Origin: Ridgeia piscesae
Taxonomy: Eukaryota; Annelida; Polychaeta; Sabellida; Siboglinidae
Length of the DNA stretch: 64,000 nucleotides
Direction of reading: 5' to 3'
Assembly (NCBI GenBank): GCA_025642075.2
Contig: JAODUO010001197.1
Coordinates: 65,001-129,000 of the forward strand
Shown piece after piece: positions 34,090 through 45,879 of this stretch. How positions within the stretch are numbered: position 1 is the first letter of the stretch; the number at the start of each line of letters is the position of its first letter. The translations under genes were made by a program, and so were the position numbers. The notes beneath the pieces were generated by a model. That model ran no database searches and was not told where the DNA came from. It saw only the letters and a program-made list of their open reading frames with translations.

Positions 34090-34215
34090 GCTAGCATACA
34101 GTCAGTCCAGAGAGAGCACAGCTGTGCTGCCTTGTCGAACCTTGGGCAAATTTGTTCTGCCAGTTCACTCTGTTTATGAAGGAGTATCTGGATACAGACA
34201 ATGTTGGGTAATTGT
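34090..34215 (+). repeat. SINE 3' body fragment
   Basis: TCGAACCTTGGGCAAATTTG, then TCTGCCAGTTCACTC, then TATGAAGGAGTATCTGG resembles the conserved region that follows the B box in a widespread invertebrate tRNA-derived SINE (ACCTTGGG..A..TTT..CCAGT...CAGCTGTAAATGGGTACC). A related piece is at 45070-45270. Confidence 0.55.
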
Positions 34216-34326
34216 GTATGAATTTAGTCTTTGCATATTAATTTCAGTTTGAGTGAATGCTTTCTTATAAATTTGCTGATATTTCTTTACCTTTTTAAGA
34301 GCAGCAAGTGTTGCTTCTGTTGCTGC

Positions 34327-34741
34327 CTCCATGGCTCACTCAGTGTCACCCTGTCTTGTCTACCATCCATGGGTCACTCAGTGTCACCCTGTCTTGTCTA
34401 CCATCCATGGCTCACTCAGTGTCACCCTGTCTTGTCTACCATCCGTGGCTCACTCGGTGTCACCCTGTCTTGTCTACCATCCATGGCTCACTCAGTGTTA
34501 CCCTGTCTTGTCTACCATCCATGGCTCACTCAGTGTCACCCTGTCTTGTCTACCATCCGTGGCTCACTCGGTGTCACCCTGTCTTGTCTACCATCCATGG
34601 CTCACTCAGTGTCACCCTGTCTTGTCTACCATCCGTGGCTCACTCGGTGTCACCCTGTCTTGTCTACCATCCATGGCTCACTCAGTGTCACCCTGTCTTG
34701 TCTACCATCCATGGCTCACTCAGTGTCACCCTGTCTTGGCA
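34327..34741. repeat. 38-bp minisatellite
   Basis: About 11 units of 38 bp around CCATGGCTCACTCAGTGTCA and CCCTGTCTTGTCTAC. Variants CCGTGGCTCACTCGG alternate with the main type, suggesting two-unit exchange. Open frames through it follow from the lack of stops in the unit. Confidence 0.96.
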
Positions 34742-35009
34742 CTACCTCGGGTATATATATAAAGCTATAGTTAGAATACTATATATAAGCACAGACACTG
34801 TATTGTAAGCACATTGTAGAAAGCCAAAACTTGCAATACCTTGAGGATCAGGTGATTGGGGGATGATCAGAGAGATGCATTTAAAGACACTGAACAGTGA
34901 TGCAGATATTAATTGAAGTATTTTTCTCAGTTCAAAGTTCATAGAAGCACAGGTAGAAAAAACTTGGTAAAGGAATAGTCTAAATTAAATATTAGAACAT
35001 ACTTATTTT

Positions 35010-35230
35010 TACAGAGAACTGTAAGTGAATGGAAGAGATTATTTGTTGATACTATAAATCCTAGCAGTGTGACTATGTTTAAAGACTAAATCGATGAATG
35101 CATTAACATGAGTTACATAATCATAAGGTAATAAAGTTAGATTCTTGGGAAAACAAAAGCACCTTGTATGGTTGGCTTTATCTAGAAACCCATCCAGCTG
35201 TCCTTTGGATGGGTAAAACCCATTTTAGAA
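35010..35230 (+). mobile_element. CR1-like LINE 3' end fragment
   Basis: RTVSEWKRLFVDTINPSSVT followed by MFKD is the C-terminal tail of the same LINE family as 36450-38290 (RTENEWNRL..., SSVNIFKN). It is 5' truncated to about 200 bp. Confidence 0.6.
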
Positions 35231-35584
35231 TTCTACTGGACAGGTAGTGGATGAGTAAAACAGATCTTTGAATGTTCTTTAGAAATCATATATATTGTCA
35301 AATTTGCTATGAAACGGGATGTCACACTGGATGTATTTCTTGTTTATTTCAGTTCATGTATAATACACACCTACTGGTCTGTATGTATGCCAGGTGACAT
35401 TCATGTGTCCACCACAAAATATGTAGACTGCAATTTGTTTTTTCCTACCTTGCTGCCCCGTTGCTATGTTGAGTGTATTCTCTGGGATAACCACCTGGCT
35501 AATACACACCCATTCCCAGGGTGATAATCTGACATTCTTGTCTGTATGAATTTGCCAGATCTGTATATCTGAAGGTTTCATTGT

Positions 35585-35745
35585 CTCAGAAGAGGACTAT
35601 GAAGAGATTATCTACTGATAGTATAAATTGTAGCTGCATGAATATGCTTTAAATCAAACTAACATATATATATCAGATGTTTGGATTACAGATACAAAAA
35701 CCTATATCTTGATATGCCAAAGGCTTGTTAAATGTTGTCTCATTA
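35585..35745 (+). mobile_element. CR1-like LINE 3' end fragment, very short
   Basis: GAGGACTATGAAGAGATTAT and the later CCAAAGGCTTGTTAAAT resemble the C-terminal tail and 3' UTR of the LINE at 36450-38290. It is strongly diverged. Confidence 0.45.
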
Positions 35746-35759
35746 AATTGGCTACATGT

Positions 35760-36445
35760 AAAATGTCTGCGATGCGTGAGATATCCTTGTGATTGCGCTC
35801 CACCATTAGACTGTTCTCACAGACACTACTAACTGTATTGCTGTCATTTATCTTACATCCTCATAATTTCCTCTGCCTCTATCAACGTCTCCACGTGTCT
35901 CTTTGTTTCACTGAGCTTAAATTGTTTAAATGGTTTGCCACATCACTATCTCTTCTTGCTCCATCTCTCTCTATCCAAATGTACACTGTCAGTCTGTTCA
36001 TTTATCAGTCTATTTATTCACTGTAATTGTTTAATCAATTAGTCAAGTCATGTGATTATTCATCTTGTGGTGATGCACGCAACACTTAATCTGAGAGATT
36101 GAGTAACTTATGTAATCTTCCAGTGCTCATGTTGGAATGTTGGCAGTCACCATTATTCAGAATCTAATTTGATTATGCAGTCTGTGTCAACCACCAAATG
36201 TTGCAGTGTTTTCTTGCCTCAGTCACCAGTCTAGAGTCATGGTCTCATCTGTCCATGGTCTCTATTGTAACTACTTTGTTAGTCTCTGGTCTGTCGATGT
36301 CACTTCCGCTGCTGTGTTGTCTAGTACTAGAAGCTCATGTTTCACTCAGTCTTCACCCATTGTACTTGCTCTTTCAGCCTATCTATAATCCAGTATTGTA
36401 AACTATATCACTTGCTGATAAGGTCTTGTAATATTTGCCAGTCTA
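35760..36445 (+). other. Intronic, nothing recognised
   Basis: Pyrimidine-rich unique sequence (CTCTATC, TCTCTC) with no exon or array identified. Confidence 0.4.
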
Positions 36446-36449
36446 GTTA

Positions 36450-38290
36450 TATCAATGTAAATTTAAACAGAAAGTTCAGGATAAGGTCGGTCCTCTAGAA
36501 GGTAGTGATGGAAACATAATAACAGAGGGATCCTTAATGGCAGAAAACCTAAATGAGTACTTTAGTTCGGTGTTTACCAGGGAAGATATTAGTATATTAC
36601 CAGTACTTGAGACTAAGTTCGAAGGAAGAGAGTTTGACTATTTAGGACAACTAATTGTAACCCCAACAATGGTAGCTATGAAAATAAGAGATATGAAGGA
36701 TAATAAATCACCTGGAGTGGATGGGATTCCTCCCAAATTACTATTGGAAATTGTAGAACAAATCAGCATACCGCTTGCAACAGTGTTCAATTTGTCATTA
36801 GAGGAGGGAATAGTTCCGTTAGAATGGAAAGAAGCAAACATTATACCATTATTTAAAAAAGGTTCGAGAAACAAGTCAGAGAACTATAGACCAGTGAGTT
36901 TAACATCGATGATTTGCAAACTATTAGAAAGACTAATTAAAGATCACCTGGTTGATTTTCTTGTTAAAAATAAATTGATAAACCCATCTCAACATGGGTT
37001 TTTAAAAGCGAGGTCATGCTTAACAAATATGTTATGTTTTTTTGGAAGATGTCACAAAGTGGGTAGATGAGGGATCACCAGTAGATATAATCTATTTGGA
37101 TTTTGAAAAAGCCTTTGACAAAGTGCCACACCAAAGACTACTACTGAAACTAAAGGCCCATGGCATAGGAAATGGGATGATCAACTGGATAGAAAAATGG
37201 CTTATTGATAGAAGACAAAGAGTAGTAGTTGATGGAGAGGTTTCAAACTGGAAAGCGGTTTTGAGTGGAGTACCGCAGGGATCAGTACTGGGACCTATTT
37301 TATTCCTAAATATCAATGATTTGGATGATGACATACCAAGCAAGGTGTTGAAGTTTGCGGACGACACAAAAGTGTTTCGGAAAATTAAAAGTGATGCAGA
37401 TAGACAGCATTTACAAGATGATCTTAATAAGTTGATAGAATGGTCTGAGAAGTGGCAAATGCTGTTTAATTTTGGAAAGTGTAAGTGCCTTCACACAGGA
37501 CATGGGAATGAAGATGCACAATATACAATGGGTGATACTGTACTAAATACTATCTTTAAGGAAAAGGATTTAGGGTTAACTATTAGTGCTGACATGAAGG
37601 TATCAGAGCAGTGTGGAATTGCAGCAGCGAAGGGAAACCAAATTCTTGGATTAATTAGGCGAAATATAGTGTACAAAGAAAAAGAATTAATAATACCGCT
37701 GTATAAAACAATAGTTAGGCCTCACTTAGAATATTGTATACAAGCATGGAGTCCATATCGCAAGAAGGATATTGATATGCTAGAAAGAGTACAAAGGAGA
37801 GCAACCAAAATGATACCAAAACTCAGGAATATTAGTTATGAAATGCATCTAAAAGAATGTGGTTTAACAACACTAGAAACCAGAAGATTGAGAGGAGATC
37901 AGATTGAGGTGTTTAAAATATTGAATGGATATGAAAATATTGACAGAAATATTTTTTTCACAGTCAAGGAAGAGAGAAGGACTAGAGGACATGGAGTAAC
38001 ATTAGCAAAGAAGCAGTGTAGACTAGATATTAGAAAATTTTCATTTTCATAAAGAACAGAAAACGAATGGAACAGATTATCAGCTGATTGTGTAGGTGCT
38101 AGTAGTGTTAATATATTTAAAAATAAAATCGACATATACCTAAGAAGGGCGGGGTATACTTAGATAGATAGGTTGGACTCTCGATAAGCCAAATGGCTTC
38201 CTAGTCCACCTGCCATCTAGAGTTGAATCTCTAGGTGGCAATCTTGTTAAATCTTGTCTTGTTAAATCTTGTTAAATAAGCAATCGTTCT
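36450..38290 (+). mobile_element. CR1-like LINE, 5' truncated
   Basis: The plus-strand element starts inside ORF2 (KFKQKVQDKVGPLEGSDGN), carries the whole RT region and ends in a 3' UTR with GATAAGCCAAATGGCTTCCT and a short tail of CTTGTTAAAT repeats (38244-38277), as expected for the CR1 group. ORF1 and the endonuclease are absent, consistent with incomplete reverse transcription. It is a different family from the element at 10.2-13.8 kb. Confidence 0.88.
36537..38160 (+). pseudogene. LINE ORF2 reverse transcriptase, one frameshift and one stop
   Basis: The first frame (36537 to about 37035) has AENLNEYFSSVFT, NKSPGVDGIPPKLL, WKEANIIPLFKKG and NYRPVSLTSMICKLLERL. At a run of seven T (37032-37040) the frame slips by one base and continues with YLDFEKAFDKVPH (motif A), SGVPQGSVLGP, the catalytic FADD and the thumb region (RPHLEYCIQAWSPY, LERVQRRATKMI). 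A TAA at 38050-38052 stands where the family has Gln before RT.N.WN; the same frame then continues RTENEWNRLSAD to YLRRAGYT and stops near 38160. All catalytic residues are intact, so the copy looks fairly recent. Confidence 0.9.
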
Positions 38291-38344
38291 ATCATGATAC
38301 CCGTCTTGCAACAATCACCCATCTCATTCTCCCTTTCAGTTGTT

Positions 38345-40012
38345 GCAGTCTGATTCTATCTTGCAGTCTGTGTCAGTCTTATGCTGTACTGCAATCTGTG
38401 TAAGTCTTACGCTGTATTGCAGTCTGTATCAGTCTTACGCTGTATTGCAGTCTCTGTCAGTATTATACTGTATTGCAATCTGTGTCAGTCTTATGCTATA
38501 TTGCAGTCTGTTTCAGTCCTATGCTGTACTGCAGTCTGTGTCAGTCTTACGCTGAACTGCAGTCTCTGTCAGTTTTATTCTGTCTTGTAGTCTGTTTAAG
38601 TTTTATTCTGTCTTGCAGTCTCTGTCAGTTTTATTCTGTCTTGTAGTCTGTTTAAGTTTTATTTTGTCTTGCAGTCTCTGTCAGTTTTATTCTGTCTTGC
38701 AGTCTCTGTCAGTTTTATTCTGTCTTGCAGTTTCTGTCAGTTTTATTCTGTCTTGCAGTCTCTGTCAGTTTTATTCTGTCTTGCAGTCTCTGTCAGTTTT
38801 ATTCTGTCTTGCAGTCTCTGTCAGTTTTATTCTGTCTTGCAGTCTCTGTCAGGTTTATTCTGTCTTGCAGTCTCTGTCAGTTTTATTCTGTCTTGCAGTC
38901 TCTGTCAGTTTTATTCTGTCTTGCAGTCTCTGTTAGTTTTATTCTGTCTTGCAGTTTCTGTCAGTTTTATTCTGTCTTGCAGTTTCTGTCAGTTTTATTC
39001 TGTCTTGCAGTCTGTGTCAGGTTTATTCTGTCTTGCAGTCTCTGTCAGTTTTATTCTGTCTTGCAGTCTCTGTCAGTTTTATTTTGTCTTGCAGTCTCTG
39101 TCAGTTTTATTTTGTCTTGCAGTCTCTGTCAGTTTTATTCTGTCTTGCAGTCTCTGTCAGTTTTATTCTGTCTTGCAGTCTCTGTTAGTTTTATTCTGTC
39201 TTGCAGTCTCTGTCAGTTTTATTCTGTCTTGCAGTCTCTGTCAGTTTTATTCTGTCTTGTAGTCTATGTCAGTTTTATTCTGTCTTGCAGTCTCTGTCAG
39301 TTTTATTCTGTCTTGCAGTCTCTGTCAGTTTTATTCTGTCTTGCAGTCTCTGTCAGTTTTATTCTGTCTTGTAGTCTATGTCAGTTTTATTCTGTCTTGC
39401 AGTCTCTGTCAGTTTTATTCTGTCTTGCAGTCTCTGTCAGTTTTATTCTGTCTTGAGTCTATGTCAGTTTTATTCTGTCTTGCAGTCTCTGTCAGTTTTA
39501 TTCTGTCTTGCAGTCTCTGTCAGTTTTATTCTGTCTTGCAGTCTCTGTCAGTTTTATTCTGTCTTGCAGTCTGTGTCAGTTTTATTCTGTCTTGCAGTCT
39601 CTGTCAGTTTTATTCTGTCTTGCAGTCTCTGTCAGTTTTATTCTGTCTTGCAGTCTCTGTCAGTTTTATTCTTTTCTTGCAGTCTCTGTCAGTTTTATTC
39701 TGTCTTGCAGTCTCTGTCAGTTTTATTCTGTCTTGCAGTCTCTGTCAGTTTTATTCTGTCTTGCAGTCTCTGTCAGTTTTATTCTGTCTTGCAGTCTCTG
39801 TCAGTTTTATTCTGTCTTGCAGTCTCTGTCAGTTTTATTCTGTCTTGCAGTCTCTGTCAGTTTTATTCTGTCTTGCAGTCTCTGTCAGTTTTATTCTGTC
39901 TTGCAGTCTCTGTCAGTTTTATTCTGTCTTGCAGTCTCTGTCAGTTTTATTCTGTCTTGCAGTCTCTGTCAGTTTTATTCTGTCTTGCAGTCTCTGTCAG
40001 TTTTATTCTGTT
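38345..40012 (+). repeat. 28-bp minisatellite of 3'-splice-site-like units
   Basis: About 60 units of 28 bp. The main type is TTTTATTCTGTCTTGCAG followed by TCTCTGTCAG. The first about 215 bases hold a diverged older type (TGTATTGCAGTCTGTGTCAG). Nearly every unit has a pyrimidine tract ending in CAG. The reverse complement contains AATAAA in every main-type unit. Long open frames in all three plus frames follow from the missing stops. Confidence 0.97.
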
Positions 40013-40374
40013 TGTTTACAGTAGTGAATGTAGAGGTCTCTAATAATAATAATACTGTGATAAACATATCGATATTGATTGTGGCAATTTCTAATAATAG
40101 TACCGGTAATAATAAATATTCATATTTAGTTATTTCAATATGTTTTCTAAAAATAAATACTGCACCAGCAATTATAACAGGTGGTTGCAAATATAATATG
40201 CTGAAGTTGGAACATTGTGCCAGTATCCCGCATTAAGTAGCACTAATGTACACATATTTCTTTCAATATTCATTTGATTGCTTGATCCATTCGCTTCTGA
40301 TCTGCAATATGATTACATGCTACACTTTTCTGAAGAGTCATTCTCGTAGCTGAGAAATGTTTTTGATCATTTCA

Positions 40375-40852
40375 CTAGATGGTGCCTAGGTAGACCCACA
40401 CATGTCAGTATATGGGTGGTTGTAACCTGTATTAACAATAACCATTTCACTAGATGGTGCCTAGGTAGACCCACACATGTCTATATATGGGTGGTTGTAA
40501 CCTGTATTAACAATAACCATTTCACTAGATGGTGCCCAGGTAGACCCACACATGTCAGTATATGGGTGGTTGTAACCTGTATTAACAATAACCATTTCAC
40601 TAGATGGTGCCCAGGTAGACCCACACATGTCAGTATATGGGTGGTTGTAACCTGTATTAACAATAACCATTTCACTATATTGTGCCCAGGTAGACCCACA
40701 CATGTCAGTATATGGGTGGTTGTAACCTGTATTAACAATAACCATTTCACTATATTGTGCCCAGGTAGACCCACACATGTCAGTATATGGGTGGTTGTGA
40801 CCTGTATTAACAATAACCATTTCACTAGATGGTGCCTAGGTAGAACCATGTC
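40375..40852. repeat. 75-bp minisatellite
   Basis: About 6.5 units of 75 bp (starts at 40376, 40451, 40526, 40601, 40676, 40751, 40826) containing CACTAGATGGTGCC, AGGTAGACCCACACATGTC and TATTAACAATAACC. Units 5 and 6 share CACTATATTGTGCC. Confidence 0.96.
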
Positions 40853-40859
40853 AGTATGT

Positions 40860-43800
40860 GTTTTCTTGTTCATGCATTAATAATAATCATAGCAAATGTT
40901 ATAACAGTAATGATGGTAGTGGTTGCAATAAAATCATAATAACATTTTAATAGTGATTGCAGTGTTTGAGGTATATGGCATTCCTACAAGTCGTATAATG
41001 TTAAAAGATACACTTATAGAATGGCAAACATCTTTTGGCTAGGGTAATATCTACATGACTCAGTTTTGATGTGTGAAAATGGTTTAATTTTGCAAGGTAA
41101 CTGTATCTAAGTACAGTTGAAAGTGTGGATTGTAATAGCTACTATTATAACATAACCTTTTATAGTTCTACATGCATGTATTACATCAAATATGTCAACC
41201 GAGTATAATACGATATCAGCAGATAAGTGCATGACAAACACATGCTCATATAACTTAATATAAAATACAAAGAAATGTTTAAAATGGAAGAAATCATAGG
41301 CATTATTTAAATTGGTGTAAGAAGTGTTTTGGCATGTGAAAAAAAACAGGATATAAAAAAGGTGAGTAAGTCACAGATGTAGATGTTTTATAACATCCAT
41401 TCTTTATTCATATATAATTATGTGGCATGAATATAATTGGTAAACTGAAACAAAACAAAAATAAGTTAAGAAATGTATTAACAATTATGCTTACTATTTA
41501 AATGACGTGTACTATTTAGATTGGTGAAAGTAGTGCTATAATGTACACAAAATGGGTTATAATTGCGAGATAACAGCGTCCCTAGAGCCAGACTCTGGAG
41601 AGAGTCCTATAAGCGAGGAGTCTGACCGGGAGAGCATGAGTGATTGGGGCTAGCTCTGGATCTGACACTCAGCAGCCAGTGAGCTCACGGTGCCATTTCG
41701 AAAGCCAACTTTGACGGATCAGCTAGCCGGGACATGAGACGGGCAGCTGGGCTGGCCTATGGAGAGACCGGCTCACAATTATGTTAGCGCAGCAACAACT
41801 GCATTTTTGATCATGCCGCATTGTTGCAATGCAGCACAGGGCAGAACTATTAAGTTGCGAGGTTGTCATTGCTATGCATACCTTGTCACATATTGGTCTG
41901 CAAGTAATTACCTCTAGGTGCTGGCAGTGAGCAAGCACCTGTCATACTGTGATCTGGCTGCAGATTAGCTGGCGGCCAGAAGCAATCTGCACCTGCTGCC
42001 TCTGGTGGCTGGCATTAAACTGCTACGCGGTACATGCACCGGCCTTATGAACAGACATTATTGACTTCACTCGCTAAATGGTGCTGCTTGAAAATAATGA
42101 TCAGGGAATTTTTTATATCAGTGGGCATTTCACTGTCAAAGCAGGGACTCATTGATTTGTTGATCTAGTTAAGAAAACTGTCATTTGCAATGTCATGTTA
42201 CACTGTTGCTTCGATTTCCAATTAATTCTAGTCGGTACTTTCAGAGGCTAAATCGTTTGCTAGGAAATTTTATGTTTGATATTGGGACATTTACATTGGC
42301 AAATGTTACTAAATAAAATAATAATGGTCGTGAATCGTGAATCATGTTTGAAACCGTTGCATAATAAAATTTCTTCTTTAGCATCAATATACTTGGAACA
42401 TCTGAGCTGTGTGACACAACAGAACCTAAAATTAAGTTCTCATTATCATGTAGAAGGCAAAAGTTGTACATTTCATAGATTTGTATCCCCAATTCCCATA
42501 ACTAAATAGAGCATAAAAGTGTCTGATTTGTGCCAAAGGTATTAAATAATTTGAAGAAAATAGTCATCTCATTTCATAATAATCTAGTCATAATGTTTGC
42601 GCAACAAAAATAAGGAAACAACAGTTGCATTGGACTCTTGAAAGATCTTCATCCTGGTGATTAGCTGCTATATTTTGCTCTGTGTTAGTCTGTATAATGC
42701 TCACATGTAGTGAAGCGGGTTTGATGAACACATAGAGCACTAAGCTGCGTCCCTGTGGATTCCTGTTGATTGCAGCCATTAGTTCTGTGTTCACAGCTAG
42801 TTAGATAGATGCTCATGCACTTCACCCCGGGTGTTTGGATAAAGCTTTGAAACTGGTTCATGTTTCATTGCCAACTAGTGGTGCTTTTGAATCTTCTGTA
42901 ACTAGGTAAACTTAACAACATTGAAAGAAAAGATGACATTCAACATATCCTGGCTTTCTCTTCCATTCAAAGCGTGCACCTCCAGAAGAGCATGTGGTAC
43001 AAGTTGACCATTGGATTGACCATTGGATTGACCATTGGATTGACTATTGGAGTTGTCCTCTCACTGCTATGTAACCATACACATTTCTTTGAATTTTAAC
43101 AATTACGTTGCTTTAAAGCACACACTTAGTAGCATGTTTAGCGAGCGATAAGTAAACTTATGTTAACCAAAACATCACATTAGATAACAAGTATAACAAT
43201 AACCTTATTGTGGTCTTTCAATATTATGTTTTATAAGCATGATACAAATAACATATAGTATACCATACACTGTATAAAATATACAGTATATACTGGGTAC
43301 CTTATTGACTCCACGAGTCCAAACAATACTCACCTCTAGGAGTGTCTGCCTGCATTGTGTGAACTATTATACTTGTTCTGCTAAATACCTTTCAGGAGAT
43401 CACTTTTATGCACTATTTTTATGGTGTATCAAATATGTGATTTGACATACTATTGTAGTTTTCATAAGCATAACATAATGCCAACTCCTTTAGCACATGT
43501 GACATGTGATGTCATCTCATGTACAACGACATCACATGTACTGGAGAAAGGGGCGAACTATGTTCAAGAAAGACTATGTACAACTACATGGTAATATCAC
43601 AGTATTGAATATGTCAGAAAGAAATTGTTTGCATTTTTCTTTTTTCTTTTGTTTGGCTTCGTTTTGTGAACATTATGATCAGTAATATTAATCATTCTCT
43701 GTCTAGGAGTATTTGTGTGAATAATACGAACAAAGAGGGTAATCTTTCTATCTGACGTTGTGTGCACATTGTAAACAAGGCACCTGTTCTTTCTCTCTGT

Positions 43801-43920
43801 CTTGCTGCTCCCGTGTGAACAAAAGGTTACGCTTTCTCTCTGACAGCTGTGATATACAAACTGTGAACAAAAAGTTAGTAAATAAGATTACTCTTACTTG
43901 ACCTGGCAGCTGTTATATGA
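40860..43920 (+). other. Intronic, mostly unique
   Basis: AT-rich unique sequence. It includes four tandem copies of a 12-bp ATTGGATTGACC unit at 43006-43050. A short stop-terminated frame after the AG at 41576 (SLEPDSGESPISEESDRESM) is mentioned in the findings. The start of the 37-bp array is gradual, with degenerate copies from about 43700. Confidence 0.5.
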
Positions 43921-43924
43921 ACAA

Positions 43925-44760
43925 TGTGAACAAGACGACCACTCTTTCTCCCTGTTTGGCTGTTGTGTGAACAGTGAACAAGAAAGTCGCTCTTTCTTTT
44001 GTCTGGTTATTGTGTGAACTGTTTGAACAAGAAGGTCACACTTTATCCTTTTGTCTGGCTGTTGTGTGGAAGCGTGAACAAGAAGGCAATTCTTTATCCT
44101 TTTGTCTGGCTGTTTGTGAACAATATGAACAAGAAGGTCACCCTATCTCTTTTGTCTGACTACAGAGTATTTGAACAGTGTGAACAAGAAGGTCAGTCTC
44201 TCTGTCTGGCTGTTTCTTGTGTGAACAATGTGAACAAGAAGGTCTCTCTTTCTCCCTGTCTGGCTGTTTGTTGTTTGAACAGTGTGAACAAGAAGGACAC
44301 TCCCTGTCTGGCTGTTGTGTGAACAATGTGAACAAGGTTGCTGTCTGGCTGTTGTGTGAACAATGTGAACAAGGTTGCTGTCTGGCTGTTGTGTGAACAA
44401 TGTGAACAAGGTTGCTGTCTGGCTGTTGTGTGAACAATGTGAACAAGGTTGCTGTCTGGCTGTTGTGTGAACAATGTGAACAAGGTTGCTGTCTGGCTGT
44501 TGTGTGAACAATGTGAACAAGGTTGCTGTCTGGCTGTTGTGTGAACAATGTGAACAAGGTTGCTGTCTGGCTGTTGTGTGAACAATGTGAACAAGGTTGC
44601 TGTCTGGCTGTTGTGTGAACAATGTGAACAAGGTTGCTGTCTGGCTGTTGTGTGAACAATGTGAACAAGGTTGCTGTCTGGCTGTTGTGTGAACAATGTG
44701 AACAAGGTTGCTGTCTGGCTGTTGTGTGAACAATGTGAACAAGGTTGCTGTCTGGCTGCT
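43925..44760. repeat. 37-bp minisatellite with degenerate left side
   Basis: Right part (44334-44760): about 11.5 almost perfect 37-bp units of CTGTCTGGCTGTTGTGTGAA and CAATGTGAACAAGGTTG. Left part: diverged, longer units with TCTTTCTCCCTGTCTGG insertions. This gives a gradient from old to homogenised repeats. Minus-strand frames are open by lack of stops. Confidence 0.96.
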
Positions 44761-44767
44761 GCTCCAT

Positions 44768-44827
44768 GCACGTGGCTGACGTGGTTGGCTGACGTGGTTG
44801 GCTGACGTGGTTGGCTGACGTGGTTGT
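44768..44827. repeat. 13-bp minisatellite
   Basis: About 4.5 units of GGCTGACGTGGTT directly after the 37-bp array. Confidence 0.93.
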
Positions 44828-45069
44828 AGGCAGCATGTATACTTTATGTGGCCACATACTTATTTAGCACCACTTAGTATTGCTTCATTAAACGGGCATC
44901 AGCATTGATTGCCATCCGTGTACCTGTGCAGCTGTCGTGCCTCCATTCAGTATGTCAGGAAGCTGTCAGGCACTTCATTTACCATAACCTGCCCAGCGCT
45001 TGTCTCATAACTTAGAACATAAAAAGCACAGTGTTTTGCATTGATTCCAACTATTCCTTCACCTGTATT

Positions 45070-45270
45070 GGTAGTATTTGGTACAGTATCACAGTCGCTA
45101 GGAAGTCACACTTTCAATTGAGACAACTGGGTTCAAATCCTGTGCTGCAATGTCAAACCTTGAGTAAGTTTCTCCACTCTAGATTGCTCCAGTTAACTCA
45201 GCTGTTTATATGAGTAGGGTCCTACCTGGCTATAGAGAATGTTGGACTTTTCTGGATAAGTATAGTAAAT
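45070..45270 (+). repeat. tRNA-derived SINE, diverged
   Basis: A good B box (GGGTTCAAATCCT, near 45128-45140) follows a weak A-box region. The body has CTTGAGTAAGTTTCTCCACTC, TTGCTCCAGTTAACTCAGCT and GTTTATATGAGTAGGGTCCT, the pattern of a common invertebrate SINE body. The tRNA part no longer folds well. Confidence 0.65.
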
Positions 45271-45879
45271 TACCTTTCATACAAAACAAAGTATGTTTTT
45301 ATTTTAAATAGAAGCCTGCTCTATACACATTACACTTTACTCCCTGGCAAACCTGTTCAGTTGAATAATCTTCAAGCATTATTACACAGTGTGGCTGAAT
45401 TCTTCCCATTGAAGTAGAGATAGTGTTTGATTGAACAGGTTTGCCAGGGAATAGAAAGCAATGCACCTTGAGCAATCCTGTGTTATATAAAAACACTTTA
45501 TTTTATGTGAAATGCAGGATTTGTGAATTTGTATGATGTAAAATGGCATTATAAACCATAGCCAGTTTCCATTGGATTTAACAGACGTGAGCTGGTGTCC
45601 AAGACATACAGGTGACACTCATCTGATAGCCACGATGTATGCTAATATATGATCCACTCTAAAGGTGTTTCCACTATGCGGATTTATTTCCCCCACAATA
45701 TGTGGTGATGGTAAACCAACACATGCATATGTTGTAAAAAGACAGTTGAAACTGTTGTTGAGCTAAGATTGGTCGGTCATGAAAATCGGTCATGAAAATA
45801 TTGTCTTCATTGTAAAATGTAGACTGTTAGGCCTCTACTGGTATCTGCCATTAGCTAGCAACATTGGTTTGCTAATGAT

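Noticed and set aside
34231..34808. Plus-strand frames of 143-179 codons with HPWLTQCHPVLST-type repeats
   Set aside because: They span the 38-bp array at 34.3-34.7 kb; same reasoning.
11176..38052. Alternative genetic code with TAA read as Gln
   Set aside because: The host genes are clearly animal, and no metazoan nuclear code with this change is known to me; ordinary mutation of dead mobile ORFs explains it.
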